From assembly GCA_964581885.1 (NCBI GenBank), contig CAZOPS010000020.1, positions 1-11,719 on the forward strand: a stretch of DNA of 11,719 nucleotides, given 5' to 3'. The notes below the pieces were generated by a model, which was not told the DNA's origin, made no database searches, and was given only the letters and a program-made list of their open reading frames with translations. The first letter of the stretch is position 1. Every line of letters starts with the position of its first letter. The position numbers and the translations under genes are program-made. Shown here piece by piece: positions 6,497-11,719 of the stretch. This DNA comes from JAYEID01 sp964581885 (GTDB lineage: Bacteria > Patescibacteriota > WWE3 > JAUXAW01 > JAYEID01).

Positions 6497-6894
6497 CACT
6501 TTAATGTTGCTCCCAAGTCCTCCAAACCCCGTCTTATCTTTTCCAACGCGTCTTTTATTACGTAATGTGGTGGCTCAAACCCTGCTTCGTGAACCATTTT
6601 ATTTCTAATCTTGTGAGCCTTCCAAAGATTGTCATAAATCTCCCAGCTTGAAAACACGTCCTGCGCATTTTTTAGCCGCTCACCAAGGCTTTCTCCCTTT
6701 ACCATTCTCTTCAAAGCCAAATCAAGAACCTTATCAGCGCGAATTAAAGCTTGTTTCCGAGTGCTGGGCTTGTTCAAGTTCAACAACTGTTGAATTTCTT
6801 TCCACTCGCTTCTAATTAATTCCCTATCAACACCCGAGAGAGTTCCCTTTCTTTTTCTTAACTTCCTCGTTTTAAAAAAATCTAAAATTCCCAT
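6496..6894 (-). CDS. Small protein with HEPN-like R-x4-H motif, function unknown
   Basis: A 132-residue, basic, predicted all-helical soluble protein, with no signal peptide or membrane segment. It has a Lys/Arg-rich N-terminus (MGILDFFKTRKLRKRKG), then WKEIQQLLNLNKPSTRKQAL, ADKVLDLALKRM, GERLKNAQDVFSSWEIYDNL and WKAHKIRNKMVHEAGFE. The segment R97-N98-K99-M100-V101-H102 fits the R-x4-6-H signature of HEPN domains, many of which are RNases or nucleotide-binding toxins. Such motifs can also arise in unrelated helical proteins, so HEPN is an inference. It resembles a hypothetical family I believe is common in Patescibacteria. It lies 34 bp after gatA and directly before the four-helix pseudogene, together splitting gatA from gatB. 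No Shine-Dalgarno is seen; a heptamer array ends 9 nt upstream. Confidence 0.72.
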   Translation of the reverse strand: MGILDFFKTRKLRKRKGTLSGVDRELIRSEWKEIQQLLNLNKPSTRKQALIRADKVLDLALKRMVKGESLGERLKNAQDVFSSWEIYDNLWKAHKIRNKMVHEAGFEPPHYVIKDALEKIRRGLEDLGATLK

Positions 6895-6903
6895 GGTTAA
6901 TCG

Positions 6904-6938
6904 GCAAACCGCTGACCGCGTACCGCTTTCAGCTTTCT
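6904..6938. repeat. Heptamer array (GCnnnCN) spanning the gatA stop
   Basis: Five 7-bp units on the plus strand are GCAAACC, GCTGACC, GCGTACC, GCTTTCA and GCTTTCT, all starting with GC. The last two overlap the end of gatA, so the array supplies the final codons (Ser-Glu-Ser) and the TGA stop. It ends 9 nt before the start of the HEPN-like gene. It is the GC-richest of the arrays in the window. Confidence 0.7.
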
Positions 6939-8353
6939 GAAAGATATTTTTCTACCTTACTTGCCGTATCGAGTAAACCATAATCGGATTTTTGGGGACC
7001 AAGAAGCTGTAAGCCTACAGGCAGTCCTTCCGCCTCGCCGCAGGGGACGCTAACACCGCAAATCCCCGCTAAATTAGCTGGAATGGTAAAAGTATCCGCA
7101 GCATACATAGACAACGGATCCTGCTTTTCACCTAGTTTAAATGCAACGGTTGGCGTGGTGGGACAAGCGATAAAATCTACTTGTTCAAAGGCTTGGTCAA
7201 AATCTTGTTTTATCAATGTTCGAACCTTGGCTGCCTTAAGATAATAGGCATCGTAGTAGCCAGCAGAGAGTGCGTAAGTCCCAAGCATTATTCTCCTCTT
7301 AACCTCATCTCCAAAGCCAGCACTACGAGTCTTTTTATACTCTTCAAGCATTGTCTTTCCCTGTTTACGCAAACCGTAACGAACACCATCGTAACGTGCT
7401 AAGTTGGAAGATGCTTCGGCAGGATTAATCAGATAATAAGTAGCAAGGGCATGCTCAGTATGGGGCAAGCTGATTTTTTTAACCTCAGCACCTTTTTTCT
7501 TCAATTTTTCTATTGAGCTACGAATAGTTTTTTTTACATTTTTGCTTATACCCTTACCAAAATACTCTTTTGGAACGCCAATCCTCACTTTATCAAACAT
7601 TTGTTGGTCTTGTTCCTTGCTAGAAATAGAAATGGAAGTAGCATCTTTAGGATCCTCTCCAGAAATAGCCTCAAAAACAATCTTTGCCCCTTCTACTGTT
7701 TTAGTTAATGGTCCAATTTGATCTAAACTGGAAGTAAGTGCTATTAAACCATAACGCGAAACCGCACCATACGTTGGTTTATAACCAACAATACCGCAAA
7801 ATGAAGCTGGCTGGCGAACAGAACCCCCAGTATCAGAACCGAGTGCAGCCAAACACATCCCAGAAGCAACTGCTGCTGCTGAACCACCGGAAGAACCTCC
7901 TGGAACGCGAGAACTATCTATGGGGTTTTTTGTAGGACCAAAGGCTGAATGTTCAGTAGAACTACCCATTGCAAATTCGTCCAAATTAGTTTTCCCAAGT
8001 ATTACAGCATTCTGTCGATATAATTTATCTACAATCGTGGCATTATAAGGAGATGTGAAATTTTCTAAAATCTTAGAACCAGCAGTGGTTTTTACTCCCT
8101 CCAGGCAAATATTATCTTTTAGCGCAACAGGAATACCAGCGAGAGGTGGTAAATCACTATCAGAAGCAAGTTGTTGATCAACTTTCTCTGCTTGCTCTAG
8201 AGCAGAACCCGCCGTTACAGTAATAAATGCGTTTATTTCCGGATCCAGCTCTTCAATTCTCTTTAAGCAGGCTTCTGTTAGTTCACGAGCAGAAAATTTC
8301 TTGTTCCTTAAGCCTTCCTGGGCTTGGGGAATTGTAATTTTTTGTATATCCAT
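6929..8353 (-). CDS. gatA: Aspartyl/glutamyl-tRNA amidotransferase subunit A
   Basis: The glutaminase subunit of GatCAB, an amidase-signature enzyme. It releases ammonia from Gln or Asn and passes it to GatB. The 474 residues are full length. The Ser-cisSer-Lys triad is visible: K79 in VALKDNI, S154 in PGGSSGGSAAA and S178 in GSDTGGSVRQP, the same numbering I recall for Staphylococcus aureus GatA. The amidase signature region runs from about 145 to 190. The gene begins 9 bp after the gatC stop, so the two are surely cotranscribed. The last codons and stop fall inside a 7-bp repeat array, which may have replaced the native C-terminus by a few residues. No Shine-Dalgarno is seen. Confidence 0.96.
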   Translation of the reverse strand: MDIQKITIPQAQEGLRNKKFSARELTEACLKRIEELDPEINAFITVTAGSALEQAEKVDQQLASDSDLPPLAGIPVALKDNICLEGVKTTAGSKILENFTSPYNATIVDKLYRQNAVILGKTNLDEFAMGSSTEHSAFGPTKNPIDSSRVPGGSSGGSAAAVASGMCLAALGSDTGGSVRQPASFCGIVGYKPTYGAVSRYGLIALTSSLDQIGPLTKTVEGAKIVFEAISGEDPKDATSISISSKEQDQQMFDKVRIGVPKEYFGKGISKNVKKTIRSSIEKLKKKGAEVKKISLPHTEHALATYYLINPAEASSNLARYDGVRYGLRKQGKTMLEEYKKTRSAGFGDEVKRRIMLGTYALSAGYYDAYYLKAAKVRTLIKQDFDQAFEQVDFIACPTTPTVAFKLGEKQDPLSMYAADTFTIPANLAGICGVSVPCGEAEGLPVGLQLLGPQKSDYGLLDTASKVEKYLSES

Positions 8354-8362
8354 ACTTTATAT

Positions 8363-8653
8363 CTAAAGAACAGGTTTTACTTTAATATATCCATCCTCTT
8401 TTTCGGGAGCGTTTTGCAAAACACTCCCCTGACTAAGCTCCCGGTTCTCGTCAACTTCATCCGAACGACCCGCGCCAGTAATACCACCAGGGTGGTTTAG
8501 TGGCTCTACATTGCTAGTATCAACACTGTCTAATTTGCTTATATAATCAAGGATTGCGGATAACTCTTTTTGAAACTTTTCAGTAGTCTCCCTACCTAAC
8601 TGCAAATGAGCAAGATTGACAATATGATTTACCTCTTGTTTTGAAACACTCAT
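8363..8653 (-). CDS. gatC: Aspartyl/glutamyl-tRNA amidotransferase subunit C
   Basis: The small subunit that wraps around GatA and stabilises its contact with GatB. The 96 residues from MSVSKQEVNHIVNLAHLQLG fit the family length and its N-terminal helix, followed by LSAILDYISKLDSVDTSNVE and VEPLNHP. A longer frame from 8701 adds 16 residues (MNCSKTCCKYFILSLL) that are not family-like. The ATG at 8653 is therefore preferred, and a -10-like TATACT just upstream of it supports this. It leads the gatC-gatA unit. No Shine-Dalgarno precedes either start, so a leaderless message is plausible. Confidence 0.92.
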   Translation of the reverse strand: MSVSKQEVNHIVNLAHLQLGRETTEKFQKELSAILDYISKLDSVDTSNVEPLNHPGGITGAGRSDEVDENRELSQGSVLQNAPEKEDGYIKVKPVL

Positions 8654-8663
8654 AAGTAAGGAA

Positions 8664-8692
8664 AGTATAAAATACTTACAGCAAGTTTTCGA
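8664..8692 (-). promoter_or_regulatory. Candidate gatC promoter giving a near-leaderless transcript
   Basis: On the minus strand TCGAAA (8692-8687) and TATACT (8669-8664) are separated by exactly 17 nt. They match sigma-70 -35 and -10 consensus at 4/6 and 5/6. Transcription would begin only a few nt before the ATG at 8653, which fits the absence of a ribosome-binding site. Confidence 0.35.
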
Positions 8693-8710
8693 GCAGTTCA
8701 AGGGATTTGC

Positions 8711-8790
8711 AGTGGGGCCCCGCGACCTTACGGCCGTGGCACCACATCGCTTCGTCCCGACCAGTCGGGAGGCTTTCGGCGAAGGAGGGT
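8711..8790. repeat. GC-rich multi-palindrome island between the glycosyltransferase gene and gatC
   Basis: An 80-bp GC-rich island in AT-rich surroundings holds three inverted repeats in a row. GGGGCCCC lies at 8714-8721 and GTGGCACCAC at 8736-8745. TCCCGAC (8755-8761) pairs with GTCGGGA (8764-8770). CTTCG (8750-8754) and CGAAG (8780-8784) enclose the last one. There is no T-run of a classical terminator. I could not fold it as a tRNA. It may be a dispersed palindromic repeat or a structured RNA or terminator for the glycosyltransferase message. Confidence 0.6.
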
Positions 8791-8802
8791 ATGATCTTCT
8801 AC

Positions 8803-9828
8803 CTAATTAATTCGAATTCTCTCAAGAATATTGATACCAAAATATACCAACTGCGATATCAGCCACGGATACCTTTTCTCATAATGTTTTTGGTAGAAAA
8901 GCCGCATTGCACGAGTTGTTTCCGGCAACAAACGTTTTCTTGTCTCCTCCGACGCTGTAGTTATATTTTCCGATTCTTTACGAAGACCGCTAGAAGCTCC
9001 CTTATGATGGGTGATTTTAACGTGGGGATAAAACATAACTTTATAACCAGCTTCTTTTATTCTCCAGCAAAGATCCAGATCTTCTCCATAAAAGAAAAAG
9101 TCCTCATCCCACCAGAGCGGTCGGCCGACTTCCGGCCGCCCGCAAGCACCAAATCTTAAATTCGAAGTTCCAAACAAGTCAGAGCCGCCGCATTCCTCCA
9201 AGCCTGCGTTGGCTGCCAACCCAGGCTTGTCTCCTGCGGCGATTGTTTTCAAATCAATCTCCTTACCAACTTCTCTCCGGAGGAGGAGGAAAGCTCCTGC
9301 GCAGGCATCTATCTCATGGATCTTATTAAAATCCTTATAAAACTGATGATACTGGCCAAATAGCATTGATTTTGGAAATAAATTTTCTAGGCCGAGGAAG
9401 TATGTAAAGGATGCCCATGGAGTGGGAAATCCGCGGTGACAATCAGGATCCATACCACCAGAAGCAAGCTCAACATAACAGGTTGCTGCCCCTACCTCAG
9501 GATTTTGATCCATAAAATTTATCATTTCTGATAGGGTTCCCGAGGGAACTGTAGTGTCGGAGTTGAGAAAAAGAATATAATTGCCAGTAGCATATTTAAG
9601 CCCAATATTGTTGTTTCCAGAAAACCCAAGGTTGCGCGTATCTACAACTTGATTGACCCAAGGATATTTTTCTTCCACCATGTCTTTTGAACCGTCATCC
9701 GGTGTTACATTAACCAAAATAACTTCAAAATTTAGCTTTTCCTGATTGCGCACATTTTCAAGGGAATTAAAAAGATCACCGAGGAGTTTCGGAGTCTCAT
9801 AATTAATAACAATTATTGAAAGTTCCAT
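8803..9828 (-). CDS. Family 2 glycosyltransferase (rhamnosyltransferase-like) with in-frame insertion
   Basis: An inverting GT-A glycosyltransferase that probably adds a sugar from a nucleotide donor to a surface polysaccharide or lipid carrier; donor and acceptor cannot be read from sequence. The 341 residues open with MELSIIVINYETPKLLGDLF. They carry NLGFSGNNNIGLKYATGNYI and the metal-binding NSDT (89-92), as in WbbL/RfbF-like enzymes. DEDFFFYGEDLDLCWRIKEA (241-260) holds the catalytic acidic region, followed by a YPHVKITHHKG block. There is no membrane segment. Between REVGKEI (185-191) and WWDEDFFFYGED (239-250) relatives normally have only a few residues. Here about 47 lie between, rich in Gly and Ala and encoded by palindromic GC-rich DNA. 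Catalytic motifs and frame are preserved, so the enzyme may still work. It is separated from htpX by 53 bp. Confidence 0.85.
   Translation of the reverse strand: MELSIIVINYETPKLLGDLFNSLENVRNQEKLNFEVILVNVTPDDGSKDMVEEKYPWVNQVVDTRNLGFSGNNNIGLKYATGNYILFLNSDTTVPSGTLSEMINFMDQNPEVGAATCYVELASGGMDPDCHRGFPTPWASFTYFLGLENLFPKSMLFGQYHQFYKDFNKIHEIDACAGAFLLLRREVGKEIDLKTIAAGDKPGLAANAGLEECGGSDLFGTSNLRFGACGRPEVGRPLWWDEDFFFYGEDLDLCWRIKEAGYKVMFYPHVKITHHKGASSGLRKESENITTASEETRKRLLPETTRAMRLFYQKHYEKRYPWLISQLVYFGINILERIRIN
9115..9255. repeat. In-frame palindromic element inserted in the glycosyltransferase gene
   Basis: About 141 bp (47 codons) with two strong palindromes. The first is 9117-9143: GCGG and CGGCCG pair with CGGCCG and CCGC, with one mismatch and a 5-nt loop. 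The second is 9186-9241, a nested structure. CGCCGCA (9186-9192) pairs with TGCGGCG (9235-9241), AAGCCTG (9200-9206) with CAGGCTT (9222-9228), and TTGGC (9209-9213) with GCCAA (9215-9219). An AT-richer 40-bp spacer lies between them. The length is a multiple of three and no stop is introduced. Exact boundaries are estimated from where family similarity resumes. Confidence 0.65.
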
Positions 9829-9881
9829 AATCTATCAAAACTGTAAACAGGCTTAATAAAATAAACAGAGACAAAAAGCTA

Positions 9882-10760
9882 CTACAAACTTCTTAATTTT
9901 TGTACACGTTCCTCTACTGGCGGATGGGTTGAAAACAATTTTGCAAGACTTGTCCCACGAAAGGGATTGGCAATAAAAAGATGTGCAGTTGCCTCAGAAG
10001 CAGTACCTAAGCGGTTTGGATCTTTTGAAATTTTCTCTAGGGCACTAGCAAGACCTTCCGGATATCTTGTTAAATAGGCACCAGAAGCATCTGCTAAAAA
10101 TTCTCGCCGTCTAGAAATTGCTAATTTTATTAATGTGCCCACAAGAGGAGCCAAAAGAAGCAAAACTAAGCCAATTAAAGCCAAAAGGCCACTGCTACCT
10201 TCCTTGTCTCGTCTCCTCGATCCCCAAAATAAACTACGGCGAAACCAGCTGGAGATAATAGCTACAGCACCAACTAAAACCACTACAACAGTCATTAACC
10301 TAATATCATAATTTTTAATATGGGAAAGCTCGTGGGCTATAACCCCCTCCAACTCCTGATCATTTAAACGGCGTAGGAGCCCTGAAGTCACAGCAACCGA
10401 AGAGTGTTCAGGATCCCGCCCCGTAGCAAATGCATTCAACGCCGGGCTATCAATTACATATAATTCTGGCATAGGCAAACCAGCACCAATACACAGATTC
10501 TCTGTAATTCGAAAATATCTTGGCGCTTGCTTCTTTGTTATTTTTTTTGCACCAGAAGAAGCTAGCGCAATTTTATCAGAAGCAAAATAGGAGAAGGCTG
10601 CAGATACAACGGAAAAACCCAAAGCACCAAATAATCCAAAATATCCCGAACCTCCTTGTTGCCCCCAAAACCAACCAATTAAGGTAACTACAGCAACAAA
10701 AATTGCCATTAAGAGCCAAGTTCGGCGCTTATTTTGCGCAATTTCGGTGTATATTGACAT
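9882..10760 (-). CDS. htpX: HtpX-family membrane zinc metalloprotease (M48)
   Basis: An integral inner-membrane protease whose relatives degrade damaged membrane proteins. From the ATG at 10760 it has 292 residues, the family length. A longer frame from 10790 adds ten residues (MLRCDWKKNK) not typical of the family; MSIYTEIAQNKRRTWLLM is the usual N-terminus. Hydrophobic segments lie at about 14-32, 40-60, 155-172 and 190-212. The zinc site is HELSH (143-147) with the third ligand E220 in RRREFLADASGA. SPALNAFATGR (105-115) and the C-terminal FSTHPPVEERVQKL are M48B signatures. It follows lemA, a common pairing in bacteria. The gap holds a probable terminator and phased T-tracts, so htpX may have separate control. 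Upstream GGA about 12 nt before the ATG is a poor ribosome-binding site. Confidence 0.95.
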   Translation of the reverse strand: MSIYTEIAQNKRRTWLLMAIFVAVVTLIGWFWGQQGGSGYFGLFGALGFSVVSAAFSYFASDKIALASSGAKKITKKQAPRYFRITENLCIGAGLPMPELYVIDSPALNAFATGRDPEHSSVAVTSGLLRRLNDQELEGVIAHELSHIKNYDIRLMTVVVVLVGAVAIISSWFRRSLFWGSRRRDKEGSSGLLALIGLVLLLLAPLVGTLIKLAISRRREFLADASGAYLTRYPEGLASALEKISKDPNRLGTASEATAHLFIANPFRGTSLAKLFSTHPPVEERVQKLRSL

Positions 10761-10827
10761 CTTATTTTTTTTCCAATCACACCTTAACACTTACCCAATA
10801 ATTCACTTTAGCAGTTGTTAAGTGTAG

Positions 10828-10849
10828 AAAAAAGCAATTAAGAAATTGC
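10828..10849 (-). terminator. Probable terminator between lemA and htpX
   Basis: On the minus strand GCAATT (10849-10844), loop TCTT, AATTGC (10839-10834) and then six T (10833-10828) form a compact hairpin with a T-run. The 6-bp stem is AT-rich, so strength is moderate. It lies about 140 nt after the lemA stop and 67 nt before the htpX start, implying at least partial transcriptional separation. Confidence 0.45.
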
Positions 10850-10890
10850 GTTAAGTACTCGCCACTAATGTGCCTCGTGTAAAAAAAAAC

Positions 10891-10940
10891 AATTCTTTAC
10901 TACTCTTTACAATACTTTTCTATCCTTTTCGAATACTTTA
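10891..10940. repeat. Five CTTT tracts at 10-bp spacing upstream of htpX
   Basis: Five consecutive 10-bp blocks each carry CTTT or CTTTT. The first four are at the same offset and the fifth is shifted by 1 bp. A tract of nine A (10881-10889) precedes them, and another CTTTTT follows near 10956. Spacing near one helical turn is the arrangement expected of intrinsically curved DNA. A chance pattern in AT-rich DNA cannot be excluded. Confidence 0.5.
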
Positions 10941-10989
10941 GCTAACACAGGTTATCTTTTTACCTCTCAGACACAAAATGCTGAGTAAA

Positions 10990-11544
10990 TCACTCAAACG
11001 ACACTTCGGGGTTTTCGCGTTCTATTTCTTCTGCCTCAAAAAAGCCCTTCTTAGAAAACCCTAGCTGAGATGCTAATAACACATTAGGAAAGGTTTGTAG
11101 CTTAATATTGTACTCCATTACGTTTGTGTTATAAAATTGCCGGGCGTAGGCAATCTTATCCTCTGTATCTGACAACTCTTCTTGCAATTTCTGGAAGTTT
11201 TCTGAAGCTCTAAGTTCAGGATTATCTTCTGCCAAAGCAAAAAGACGATCCAGTACAGAGCGCAACTTTCTATCCGCTTGTTCTGCCTCCGCTGCACTTC
11301 CTGCTGTCTGCAAACCCTTTCGCGCTTCTGTAAGTTTGTCAAAAATTTCCTTCTCATGTTTTGCATAACCCTTAACAGTTTCTATTAAATTAGGAATCAA
11401 ATCTACCCTACGCTTCAACTGTACTTCAATTTGTGACCAAGACTCTTCTACCCTTTGCCTAGCAGTAACTAACGAGTTGTAAAGACCCCACACAAAAATA
11501 CCAATTAGCCCAATCAAGGCTAAAGGAACTAGCAATACTGTCAT
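10990..11544 (-). CDS. lemA: LemA family membrane-anchored coiled-coil protein
   Basis: A 184-residue LemA protein with a single N-terminal membrane segment (about 2-22). The long helical body contains the signature VEESWSQIEVQLKRRVDLIP then NLIETVKGYAKHEKEIF, followed by LFALAEDNPELRASENFQKL and RQFYNTNVMEYNIKLQTFPN. Its function is poorly defined; it often neighbours HtpX and may serve as an envelope-stress partner or scaffold. The start is the ATG at 11544: GGAGGTGAT, a nine-base match to the 16S anti-Shine-Dalgarno, lies 7 nt upstream. The GTG that would give four more residues is inside that ribosome-binding site. It is the only gene in the window with such a strong site. It is first of the lemA-htpX pair. 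Confidence 0.95.
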   Translation of the reverse strand: MTVLLVPLALIGLIGIFVWGLYNSLVTARQRVEESWSQIEVQLKRRVDLIPNLIETVKGYAKHEKEIFDKLTEARKGLQTAGSAAEAEQADRKLRSVLDRLFALAEDNPELRASENFQKLQEELSDTEDKIAYARQFYNTNVMEYNIKLQTFPNVLLASQLGFSKKGFFEAEEIERENPEVSFE

Positions 11545-11551
11545 ATTATCT

Positions 11552-11560
11552 ATCACCTCC
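11552..11560 (-). promoter_or_regulatory. Strong Shine-Dalgarno of lemA
   Basis: GGAGGTGAT on the minus strand, 7 nt before the ATG at 11544, is complementary to the 3' end of bacterial 16S rRNA over nine bases. It fixes the lemA start. Confidence 0.85.
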
Positions 11561-11594
11561 GTTCACTAAAAAATTCAAGCTGTAAAGTACCTTT

Positions 11595-11624
11595 ATTTTA
11601 ACATCTTTAGAACAGCCGTAACAA
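11595..11624 (-). promoter_or_regulatory. Candidate sigma-70 promoter of lemA
   Basis: On the minus strand TTGTTA (11624-11619, 4/6 match to -35) and TAAAAT (11600-11595, 5/6 match to -10) are 18 nt apart. Transcription would start near 11588, leaving a leader of about 44 nt that contains the Shine-Dalgarno. No other gene lies between it and the window edge. Confidence 0.4.
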
Positions 11625-11719
11625 CAGCTATACTCCTAACAAAATAAAGGGTTCATACATTGACTATTAGGATAATTTCTGCTAGTCTTTAAGTGTTGAG
11701 AAAACATATACTTTCAGTT

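Noticed and set aside
8711..8790. tRNA gene or T-box in the GC-rich island
   Set aside because: No cloverleaf with a TTCGA-type T-loop and 7-bp acceptor could be traced. The palindromes are independent short hairpins.
8707..9159. Plus-strand 150-codon frame opposite the glycosyltransferase gene and the palindromic island
   Set aside because: It crosses an intergenic palindromic region and the antisense of conserved GT2 motifs. The protein resembles nothing recognisable.
10963..10985. Terminator directly after lemA
   Set aside because: CTCAG/CTGAG gives only a 5-bp stem with a 10-nt loop and no T-run on the minus strand. The hairpin at 10828-10849 is better.
11657..11690. Divergent plus-strand promoter starting with TTGACT
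   Set aside because: The hexamer 17 nt downstream (TAGTCT) is a poor -10, and no plus-strand gene follows.

Overview
The window looks like a chromosomal piece of an AT-rich bacterium, most likely of the Candidate Phyla Radiation (Patescibacteria). This placement is inferred. It rests on two small S23/IVP-type four-helix-bundle genes, a LemA-HtpX pair, a GatCAB amidotransferase, a DNA polymerase I without its 5'-3' exonuclease domain, a ClpE-type unfoldase and mostly Shine-Dalgarno-less starts. TGA ends polA, gatA, lemA and the HEPN-like gene, so the standard bacterial code applies. All genes lie on the minus strand and transcription runs from high to low coordinates.

Layout in transcription order. 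Positions 11719-9882 hold lemA (own promoter and a perfect Shine-Dalgarno) and htpX (membrane zinc protease), separated by a 229 bp gap with a probable terminator and 10-bp-phased CTTT tracts. I see nothing convincing in 11625-11719. Positions 9828-8803 encode a GT2 glycosyltransferase with an in-frame, strongly palindromic insertion of about 47 codons. A GC-rich palindromic island follows at 8711-8790. Positions 8653-4647 carry gatC, gatA and gatB, which convert Glu-tRNA(Gln) and/or Asp-tRNA(Asn). Between gatA and gatB sit a small HEPN-like gene and a four-helix-bundle gene killed by one in-frame TGA. Positions 4646-4435 form a 212 bp gap with two hairpin/T-run structures. polA (4434-2638), a second, intact four-helix-bundle gene (2585-2175) and clpE (2098-32) complete the window.

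The most unusual feature is a set of short arrays with strict 7-bp periodicity at the gene junctions from gatA down to clpE. Both four-helix-bundle genes are flanked by arrays of a related heptamer (AAT[TC][CT]TA) in inverted orientation. They look like two copies of a small mobile or RNA-looping cassette: gene plus heptamer inverted repeats. Each of the six consecutive genes from the HEPN-like gene to clpE has such an array ending 1-12 nt before its start codon, and none has a convincing Shine-Dalgarno. The arrays may therefore also act as 5' leaders. A second, unrelated element class is the in-frame palindromic insertion in the glycosyltransferase, similar in concept to Rickettsia palindromic elements.
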